Source: Ignavibacteria bacterium
Lineage (GTDB): Bacteria > Bacteroidota > Ignavibacteria > Ignavibacteriales > Melioribacteraceae
Assembly: GCA_003233295.1 (NCBI GenBank)
Contig: QILJ01000159.1
Span: 1-9,316 of the forward strand
Reading direction: 5' to 3'
DNA length: 9,316 nucleotides
This document shows positions 1 to 5,763 of this stretch, piece after piece. The notes beneath the pieces are model-generated. The model was not told the DNA's origin and did not search any database. It saw only the letters and a list, made by a program, of their open reading frames with translations. The position numbers and the translations under genes were made by a program. The stretch's first letter is position 1; every line of letters begins with the position of its first letter.

Positions 1-49
1 ATACTAATTATTCAAATTAATTTCAGGAGAAAATAATAGACTTTACCCT

Positions 50-625
50 TTATTCATAAAGGATGATGAGTTTACGACCAAGCACTAGATATCTTTTAGA
101 CCAATATTTCTCGTTAATATTGTCAGAGGGGCTTTCTCCCAAAAACATTAGCAGCGATTTTATTCTGTTCTTCGTTCTTGCTTGGTCTGTCACTAATTGT
201 CTTCTTAACCTAACTAAAACACGGAAAGATTCGATTTTTTCATCCGGTATGTAAATACCTTCCAGATGTCCAAAGCTTAATTCTCTTGCCAATTTACCGG
301 AATCTATTCTATCAGTCTTCCTTCGCCTTTCTTTACTCTTTGTAGGAACATCAGCCGGATTAACAACGATGTTATTTATCCCTAGTAGCCGTAATTGTCG
401 GTCTGCCCAAAATCCGCTGAACCCCGCTTCATAAACTGAATAATACTCTGCATCGGGATAGTGTTTGGTTAAATAATTATAAAGTTCTTTTGGGTTAGGG
501 TTCATTGAAAACTTCTTTATTTGAAGTCCGTTAAATATTATGGTTACCTTCCATGATTTTTTGTGTACGTCAAGACCTATATAAAGTCTTTGACCGGCAA
601 AGTTTAATTTTGTGTTTTTATTCAT
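50..625 (-). pseudogene. IS110-family transposase, N-terminal DEDD domain only (truncated)
   Basis: This encodes the catalytic N-terminal half of an IS110-type DEDD transposase/recombinase. Counted from the ATG at 625, the four acidic residues are visible: D19 in Y-I-G-L-D-V-H, E66 in Y-E-A-G, and D105/D108 in K-T-D-R-I-D. I chose the ATG at 625 over an in-frame ATG at 667 because a GAGG lies about 6 bases upstream of it. Family members are usually about 300-400 residues with a C-terminal Transposase_20 (serine-containing) domain. Here homology-like sequence stops after the N-E-K-Y-W-S-K-R-Y motif (near position 90), followed by about 11 unrelated residues and a TAA. None of the other minus frames in 1-90 restores the domain, so the gene looks deleted or interrupted rather than simply frameshifted. 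The element appears to lie inside the metallophosphoesterase gene next door. It is almost certainly inactive. Confidence 0.85.
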
Positions 626-663
626 GACATCCTCGACTGTTAGTGATATTTTTTCTAAAATAA

Positions 664-1590
664 TCATAAATTGACTAATTTCAATTTTGTAGCGTGGATG
701 TCTTTTTTATTTTTAAACATACAATCTCCTATAGTGCTGTTACCTATTTTCATGATGAGATTATTATTATCGATCATCTTAACACCAAATTGGGCAAGAT
801 GTTTGATCACTTCACTTCTGCTCTTCATGATATCTCTATTATATGCCCAATTATCATGGTCCCCAACACACGCATATACACCATATTTCGATTTTATCTT
901 TCCGACCAATTTTGCAGCAACCGGGATTGATTCTTTATCGTGAGTTATCAAGTCCCCTGTAATAAATACAATATCTGGATTTGTTTGGTTTAATTTATTA
1001 ATATAATTTTGAATTCTTTCATTACTGTTATACCAGTCAGCTTGGATGTCGGAGATCAATCCAATTCTTAAATTATTTAGATCTTTAGTTACGGCTTCAG
1101 ATTTATATGTTGTTATTCTTACTGAAACTTGTGTCATATCGTACCAAATTCTAATAGGCGCATAAATTGTAGTGATGACAGCTATCCCAATAATAATTTT
1201 TGCACTTACTCTTTTAAATTTTAACTTACCAATTTTCTTAAATGAAAGTAAAATCAATCGAAATAAATCCACTAGTAGAAATAGTACTACAGCTTGTAGC
1301 ACAATAATTATGAAAACCCAAAATGGGTAGTAAAAAATTGTATCGAAGAAAGTATTCTTTGCCGGTAGATCGATTTCCGGACCGCCTAAAAGTTCAAGAA
1401 TCCAAGTGAATAAATAAGCGATCGGTACAAAGTTAATTATAAGTAGTGCAGCTATTCTAAGAAATTTAAACTTTAAAATTGGTGAATTAGGAAATAGTAG
1501 TTTGATCGAATGAAAAACTTTTCTGAAAAAGTAAAATTCAGCCAGAAGCATCAATAAAACAAAAAGTATAAGTTTTACAATCCAGGGCAT
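664..1590 (-). pseudogene. Membrane-anchored metallophosphoesterase, C-terminus lost at IS110 insertion
   Basis: This is a calcineurin-like phosphoesterase with an N-terminal membrane region. Hydrophobic segments lie near residues 4-22, 44-66, 85-115 and 130-150, and the enzyme domain starts near 174. Metal-site motifs visible are S-D181-I-Q183 (the usual Asp-x-His has Gln), T-G-D213 and G-D-H245-D. The later G-H-x-H metal-binding block of the family is missing: recognisable sequence ends near residue 286 (about nt 730), and the last 22 residues look like read-through into the end of the IS110 element, whose transposase starts just downstream. The protein is 308 residues, roughly 90-100 short of comparable membrane phosphoesterases. 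No clear Shine-Dalgarno precedes the ATG at 1590. The substrate is unknown; nucleotide- or lipid-phosphate cleavage at the membrane is a family-level guess. With half the metal site gone, activity is unlikely. Confidence 0.75.
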
Positions 1591-1665
1591 ATATTATTTA
1601 GTACAATAGTGAAATTATTTTTTTATTCCGCAAATTTAGCGATAAAATAATGAACCGAGTAGGTC

Positions 1666-1704
1666 AAAAATATAAAAGGGAGAAGTGCAAAAGCACTTCT
1701 CCCT
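1666..1704 (-). terminator. Strong Rho-independent terminator (minus strand)
   Basis: A perfect 12-base-pair stem (1677-1688 with 1693-1704, AGGGAGAAGTGC against its complement) closes a 4-base loop. On the minus strand it is followed by TTTTATATTTTT. On the plus strand no T tract follows the stem, so the direction is minus. It ends about 75 bases before the metallophosphoesterase start. Confidence 0.75.
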
Positions 1705-1770
1705 GGGTAAAGCCAGAAAGGTAGAGGGCAAAACCTTTCCGACTTGGTTGGATGCCAATAAATTGGCACT
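1666..1770 (-). ncRNA. Candidate structured small RNA (three hairpins)
   Basis: Read on the minus strand, three consecutive hairpins occur in about 100 bases. P1 is TGCCAA/TTGGCA with a 4-base loop (1753-1768). P2 is a 13-pair helix, including G-U pairs, between 1733-1745 and 1710-1722 with a 10-base loop. P3 is a 12-pair helix with a 4-base loop at 1677-1704, followed by a T-rich tract. No protein gene enters this terminator on the minus strand: the gene to the right (1977) is on the plus strand, and the only overlapping ORF runs through the terminator. A TAnnTTTG-like box (1773-1780, minus) resembles a Bacteroidota -7 element, but it would start transcription inside P1, so the promoter is unsettled. 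I do not recognise it as 6S, SRP, tmRNA or RNase P RNA. It could instead be a dispersed repeat unit. Confidence 0.45.
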
Positions 1771-1842
1771 CTCAAACTTAATAAAAAATATATTCTTAAG
1801 TAAAGCAAAAAACGATACCTTTAAATTAAATTTGATAAAAAA

Positions 1843-1870
1843 TTGACAAATTACAAAAACAGTGCATAGT
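1843..1870 (+). promoter_or_regulatory. Possible sigma-70-like promoter for the orphan ORF at 1977
   Basis: A consensus TTGACA (1843-1848) is followed after 16 bases by CATAGT (1865-1870, 4 of 6 matches to TATAAT). It would give a leader of about 100 bases before the ATG at 1977. In Bacteroidota-type hosts the main sigma factor uses different boxes, so this could be chance in AT-rich DNA. Confidence 0.25.
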
Positions 1871-1976
1871 GAATGATGTGGTATTGAATAAAATACTTGA
1901 ACAGATAGAGAGTTTTATTTACATAAGTAAAATTTTTTTTGTAAGTTAACTCCAACGAAAGAGATCAAGTTCACAT

Positions 1977-2264
1977 ATGAAAAAGATTAATCATAAGTAC
2001 GGTAGTGATCTCAAGAGTAAATATGACTCAACCGAAAAACTGCATTTTGTAGAAGATTGCATCTGCTACCTTGGGGTCAAGGGGAGCAAGTTTTCAATTG
2101 TCTGTGATTATCATAATCTCAAGGATAGCCTAAAGATAAAGGATGAAATACTTATTGAATATGAATTTGATTCAAAAGAAGAGTGTCTGAGGTTTATCAA
2201 AGACATAATGTTTGTAGCGCCCTACCATCCTAATGATATTAAGCTGCCTAAAGCTTTGCAATAA
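1977..2264 (+). CDS. Small hypothetical protein, 95 residues
   Basis: I do not recognise this protein. It is soluble-looking, with no signal peptide or membrane segment, rich in Lys, Asp and Glu, and has two cysteines close together (D-C-I-C, near residues 28-30) plus two more further on. The C-terminal half, from about residue 55, alternates acidic and hydrophobic residues and could fold as strand-helix. The start is ATG with only a loose purine-rich stretch (AAAGAGA) some 11-16 bases upstream. It ends in TAA. It stands alone: the gene to its left is on the other strand and the sequence to its right is a nested inverted repeat followed by a pseudogene. Codon use looks ordinary and the frame is uninterrupted, which favours a real gene, but the length is modest and chance cannot be excluded. 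Confidence 0.5.
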   Translation: MKKINHKYGSDLKSKYDSTEKLHFVEDCICYLGVKGSKFSIVCDYHNLKDSLKIKDEILIEYEFDSKEECLRFIKDIMFVAPYHPNDIKLPKALQ

Positions 2265-2294
2265 AATAATCATCCCTAAGATTCAATTAGTAAG

Positions 2295-2364
2295 TACGAC
2301 AAAATAAATGATCATAATATGGTGTACCCCAATATTATGAAAAAAAGGAGTTAATTTTGTCGTA
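2295..2364. repeat. 70-bp nested inverted repeat (MITE-like or solo element)
   Basis: Perfect 11-bp outer arms (TACGACAAAAT at 2295-2305, its complement at 2354-2364) enclose a second 9-bp inverted repeat (TCATAATAT at 2312-2320 with ATATTATGA at 2332-2340) around an 11-base centre GGTGTACCCCA. The two stems are separated by 6 bases on one side and 13 on the other, the longer side containing AAAAAAGGAG. It lies between the orphan ORF and the pseudogene at 2467. It could be a short non-autonomous transposon remnant, a structured leader, or an operator. No target duplication is obvious. Confidence 0.5.
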
Positions 2365-2430
2365 TGAAAAATCATACACATATCACTAATAATCAAACAA
2401 TATTTGGAATTATTTTAACAATTCAACAGC

Positions 2431-2442
2431 TTAGTATACTAA
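2431..2442. promoter_or_regulatory. 12-bp perfect palindrome TTAGTATACTAA upstream of the pseudogene
   Basis: This fully symmetric 12-bp site is centred about 30 bases before the TTG start at 2467 and contains a TATACT that could serve as a -10. It may be an operator of the now-broken downstream gene. No second copy was noticed, so the regulatory role is only a suggestion. Confidence 0.25.
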
Positions 2443-2466
2443 GCATAATTAACCAGGATACATCTT

Positions 2467-4173
2467 TTGAGAAAATTCATAAAGAGTGTTTCCATTTTTT
2501 TTCTCGGAATTATCACTACTTCAGCTCAGAATTATAGTTATAAATTCAACTTTGGATCCAAAAGTGAAATAGAATTCAATAACTTTATTCAAGTAGATTC
2601 AAAAACTATTTTTTCTTCTGAAAGAAAATATGGATTATTGACTGAAGATACTGAAGAGTTTAAGATCAATAAAAAGTGGGTGAATATTATTCCGGAAATT
2701 GCATTAGGAATTAAAAGTTCTTCAGAAATTCGATTTAAAACGGATATTGAACCTGGCGAATATTACCTAGAAATAAATTTAAATGACAGTAATACTGGAC
2801 ATTGGCACGGAGAACTAAGTGTGAATGATTCGATTATTGTCGATAAATTATATTCATTTACTTCCGATCCTGAATCGGATGAAGCTTCTAACTATTGGTA
2901 CTTTATCCAAAAAGTAACGATGGATTCCGACAATTTTATTTTTTCGGTTAAAGCTAAGAACCAACCGGCAACGTTATGTGCTCTTTCATTAATAACAAAA
3001 GAAAAAAGCGAAATACAATTAATCGATAGAAAGATTACTGCCGATAAAATTTTTTTACTCCAAACAGTAAATTGATTATCGATCTATTAAATAAGGGAAA
3101 TGTCGATGAAGCTTTACGCTATATCGATGCAATACCCGAAGTAATGTTCGCTTATCAAAAAGCAAAATTGTTGCTTGCTGCAGCCGGCAGACTTAAGGCA
3201 AAAGAGCTTCGCCAATTAATTGGAAACGCACTTAGAATGTTTAAAAAATTCCCCCAGATTGAATTAGATATAAAATCTGCAGGTGTGATATATGAAGAAA
3301 TAATACAACTTCAGAATCACCCTTTGCAAACAAGGGCTATGTATGAACTGGCAAAAGTTTCGTTCTGGATTTAGGTAGAGCAGCATACACAAAGGCAGTT
3401 AGAGAATACGGATAAATATTTTAAAATAGTCAAAGGTATTATCTGGATAATGAGCCAATCAAAATGTATTTGGGTGAAAGGATATGCAGCGTTAGATATC
3501 CTGAGTGGAATAAGGAGATTCCAAAATGGACATACTTGCAGAAAAAAGCAATGACGGGAATTTTGGATATCATTCATTATTAGGTGGAAAACCGGCAAGC
3601 AGATAACGGAGAGTTTGGAGGCAAGTATGACGACGATGTGGAAATGTTTTGCTGGGGGGCTTGTATCTAGATTAGTTGTTGATGACTCGTTAGCATTGCT
3701 GGGAATGAAAAAACTTGTGGATGGGATTTGGAAAAGTAACTAGATAAAAAACGGCTGATCTATAAAGCTGCGTGATGTTGAACATTCTTCCGAGCCGATT
3801 GTCGATACTCAGCCTATGATGATTGGTTTCGATTATGGCAATCCAATTTATATTGAAAGGTGTACGCCGACTCTTAATAAAGTGGACTTCTGGACAGGAA
3901 TCACTCCAAAAGGTCATAGGCATTTTAAGTCTGCTTTGTATTCCGCAACGGCAATTGATACAACTACTCCAAAAGGCTGCGACGTTGAGATGAATACTAG
4001 AACGGTAAAAGCGATTATTAGTTAGCATGGTATAATCATCATCCGCTTGCAATGAAATTTTTAAAGGTCCTGGTTAAAGAATAGTATGCAGGCGGACAAA
4101 AGAAAACCGAAGGGAATTGTTCCGGCAGCAGTTCGATTTAAAGATGATGCAATTAGCCAGTATGATTATTTTA
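2467..4173 (+). pseudogene. Degraded large secreted protein with N-terminal carbohydrate-binding-like domain
   Basis: The first 202 residues (2467-3075) are intact. They comprise a signal peptide (R-K-F-I-K then a hydrophobic core, cleavage near T-S-A-Q) and a beta-rich domain opening Y-K-F-N-F-G, which resembles malectin/galactose-binding-like modules in front of polysaccharide-acting enzymes. The start is TTG, backed by AGGA 8 bases upstream. After a frameshift at 3072 the protein continues as L-I-I-D-L-L-N-K-G (helical, repeat-like) to a TAG at 3372. Fragments then switch frame: Y-Y-L-D-N-E-P from 3437, a TAG at 3581 where Trp is expected, N-G-E-F-G-G-K-Y-D-D-D-V-E near 3606-3645, a shift in the G run near 3655, stops at 3741 and 3756, then D-V-E-H-S-S-E-P through F-W-T-G-I-T-P-K-G-H-R-H to 4022. 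A further shift near 4025, a TAG at 4082 and another shift lead to K-P-K-G-I-V-P-A-A-V-R. The remains end at the tRNA terminator. A helical toroid lyase-like enzyme is a weak guess; the family is not identified. Confidence 0.75.
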
Positions 4174-4177
4174 AAAC

Positions 4178-4205
4178 AAAAAAAGGCTCTCGAATGAGAA
4201 CCTTT
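4178..4205 (-). terminator. Rho-independent terminator of tRNA-Thr
   Basis: On the minus strand, directly after the tRNA, a 9-10 bp stem (AAGGTTCTC with GAGAGCCTT, one G-T pair) closes a 4-base ATTC loop and is followed by seven T residues. It starts about 6 bases beyond the tRNA 3' end, and the remains of the plus-strand pseudogene reach up to it. Confidence 0.8.
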
Positions 4206-4210
4206 CCCAG

Positions 4211-4283
4211 AGCTGGTGAACGGACTCGAACCGCCGACCGGCTGATTACAAATCAGCTGCTCTACCAACTGAGCTACACCAGC
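4211..4283 (-). tRNA. tRNA-Thr (anticodon UGU)
   Basis: A complete cloverleaf can be drawn on the minus strand. The acceptor stem is GCTGGTG/CACCAGC, the D arm GCTC..GAGC with AGTTGGTA in the loop, the anticodon stem GCTGA/TCAGC with loop TTTGTAA (anticodon TGT, reading ACA), a 5-base variable region, and the T arm GGCGG/CCGTT (two G-T pairs) with loop TTCGAGT. The gene is 73 bases including the discriminator T. The CCA tail is not encoded. The lesser-used T-stem G-U pairs do not break the fold. It is followed directly by its own terminator. Confidence 0.95.
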
Positions 4284-4322
4284 ATCATTTTAAATAGCAA
4301 CACATCAAAAATTTGAAGTGTA

Positions 4323-4351
4323 AATATATGTCTTTTACATACTTCTTGCAA
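4323..4351 (-). promoter_or_regulatory. Possible promoter for tRNA-Thr
   Basis: On the minus strand TTGCAA (4346-4351) is followed by exactly 17 bases and TATATT (4323-4328, 5 of 6 matches to TATAAT). Transcription would begin about 30 bases before the tRNA. The same stretch can form a weak AT-rich hairpin (4315-4345) that might end the upstream surface-protein transcript. Both readings are tentative. Confidence 0.4.
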
Positions 4352-4384
4352 TACTCTTTGGATTATATTTATAACTTGAACTAA

Positions 4385-5509
4385 TTAAAAATGAGCATTA
4401 ATAAAGGGTAGTATCTTAAATATTCCGGAATTATTATTTGCAATATTTATAAGTCCAAGTTGAACTCCACTTAATTCCTCGGCAAAATTTACTATCCCAA
4501 TCGTCAGACCTTTCTGCTCGCCGTAAATTCTGTTATACGCCGCAAAAGAGAATCCACGTAGATTTTCCATTTCTGTCCAGGCAATTGTAAAGTTCATTCC
4601 ACTAAAATCACCAGTTTCTGTTTTGTACCCAGATACACTTAAACCACAGATCTCGTTCTTTGACATAAGCTCTCCCAGAGTGACACTTAATCCATACATG
4701 CTTTCTGCGCCTACAACTGCGAGACCGCCTAAGTTCACTCCCTTGATCTCATGTGAGGATACCAGCGCCAAGCCGCTTATATTAATACCGCTCATATTAT
4801 CATTAGAAATCGAGGCTAACAAACTGAGATTGATCCCTGAAAGTTCACCATCCGATATTAATGCCAGTCCGCCGAAATTGAGACCGGTTAAATTTTTATT
4901 TGCTACAAGAGCCAAACCCCCAAAATTGATTCCGATTAGATTTCCGTTTGCCACTTGAGCTAGTCCGCCAAAGTTAATGCCGCCAATATCTCCATTAGAC
5001 ACTAATGCCAGCCCACCAAAATTAATCCCGAGCATACTGCCGTTGGATACGAGCGCTAATCCTCCAAAATTGATGCCGTTTATATGGCCGTTAGAAACTC
5101 CGGCTAAAACACCGAGATTCAAACCATTCATCTGCTCTTCCGAGATCAACCCGAATCCGACATTCAATCCGTTAAGTCTTGATGCATGAGGAACAACCCC
5201 AAACGAAATTCCGTTTACCTCAGAATATCTAACCGATTTAGCTTCCCAAAGTGTGAAGTTAAAATTAACTCTTTCTACGTTGCATTCTCTGAAGTTGAAT
5301 CTGATACCGCTGAAGTTTTTTGAATTGCCGAAACTTATTCCCCAAGTACTGGAAGGAATATCTATACTCCAATAAGAACAAGAAGAATATTCTTTATCGT
5401 TCGGTTCGCTTGAATAGGTATTTGAATCTGAAAAATAATTCTGTGAAGTTTGACCTGATAGACCGATACTGATAAAAAGAAAAAGAGGGACTGCAAATAA
5501 TCGTTTCAC
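4385..5509 (-). CDS. LA_2272-type surface-repeat protein, exported
   Basis: This 374-residue protein has an N-terminal signal peptide (M-K-R-L-F then a hydrophobic run, likely cleaved near residue 20) and no membrane anchor later. From about residue 113 to 350 it consists of tandem repeats with the consensus G-I-N-F-G-G-L-A-L-V-S-N-G. The conserved Gly recurs at exactly 16-residue intervals from 129 to 289 (eleven positions), then at 14-15 residues toward the end, where the repeats degenerate. This pattern is known from the LA_2272/LA_2273 surface-repeat family and suggests a stacked beta-coil. Function is unknown; a cell-surface or outer-membrane location is inferred from the signal peptide and the family name. 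The start is GTG at 5509, chosen because GGGAG sits 6 bases upstream and the signal peptide begins there. It ends about 100 bases before tRNA-Thr on the same strand. Confidence 0.85.
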   Translation of the reverse strand: MKRLFAVPLFLFISIGLSGQTSQNYFSDSNTYSSEPNDKEYSSCSYWSIDIPSSTWGISFGNSKNFSGIRFNFRECNVERVNFNFTLWEAKSVRYSEVNGISFGVVPHASRLNGLNVGFGLISEEQMNGLNLGVLAGVSNGHINGINFGGLALVSNGSMLGINFGGLALVSNGDIGGINFGGLAQVANGNLIGINFGGLALVANKNLTGLNFGGLALISDGELSGINLSLLASISNDNMSGINISGLALVSSHEIKGVNLGGLAVVGAESMYGLSVTLGELMSKNEICGLSVSGYKTETGDFSGMNFTIAWTEMENLRGFSFAAYNRIYGEQKGLTIGIVNFAEELSGVQLGLINIANNNSGIFKILPFINAHF

Positions 5510-5617
5510 TTAAATCTCCCGGAATAATTTTTATATACCTTTAGACTCGTTTGAACTATAAGAAGTTACAAAATATTTGAACCATTTGATGGAAAGGAAA
5601 GCTTATTATAAAATTTT

Positions 5618-5737
5618 CTTTGTCATGCTGAACAAGTTTGTTAGACAAACTTGATTCAGTATCTAATCTTATTTTTGATTTTAAAAAAGATTCCGGATCA
5701 AGTGTGCTTTCAGCACATATGTCCGGAATGACCAAAG
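5618..5737. repeat. Cruciform intergenic element, likely a dispersed genomic repeat
   Basis: Outer arms CTTTGTCAT (5618-5626) and ATGACCAAAG (5728-5737) enclose two hairpins. The first pairs CAAGTTTGT with ACAAACTTG (5633-5653, 3-base loop), extended by CTGAA/TTCAG. The second pairs ATTCCGGA (5690-5697) with TCCGGAAT (5722-5729) around an inner TGTGCT/AGCACA stem. The wording TGTCAT..CTGAA..TTCCGGATCAAG..TCCGGAATGA resembles short repeats scattered between genes in many environmental bacterial genomes. The rest of the 5510-5763 gap holds only the leader of the GTG gene and AT-rich sequence. Confidence 0.6.
5683..5731 (-). terminator. Probable terminator of the hslVU transcript
   Basis: Read on the minus strand, the second hairpin of the cruciform element (ATTCCGGA..TCCGGAAT with an inner GCA-rich stem) is followed by CTTTTTT. 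It lies about 35 bases after the restored hslU stop at 5764, which is where a terminator would be expected. Confidence 0.5.
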
Positions 5738-5763
5738 ATCAGAATTCATAACAAATATTTAAG

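Noticed and set aside
1623..1808. 61-residue minus-strand ORF over the hairpin region
   Set aside because: It runs straight through the strong terminator at 1666-1704 and its codons are dictated by the hairpins; no ribosome site is visible.
1917..1942. Weak hairpin followed by eight T residues upstream of the ORF at 1977, as a terminator or attenuator
   Set aside because: The stem is only about five A/T-rich pairs, so it is not better than chance in this composition.
2364..2534. Short plus-strand ORF starting at the ATG after the 70-bp inverted repeat, with AAGGAG about 13 bases upstream
   Set aside because: It overlaps the signal-peptide region of the gene at 2467 in another frame, is only about 55 codons, and resembles no family. 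The spacing of the ribosome site is too long.
3375..4173. Stop-codon reassignment (TAG read as Trp) to explain TAG at expected Trp positions
   Set aside because: At least two TAGs do sit where Trp is expected, but the same gene also has several frameshifts and a TGA, and the neighbouring intact genes need no recoding.
4623..5189. Two plus-strand ORFs opposite the surface-repeat gene
   Set aside because: They are shadows created by the repetitive coding sequence on the minus strand and have repeat-derived Pro/Lys-rich composition.
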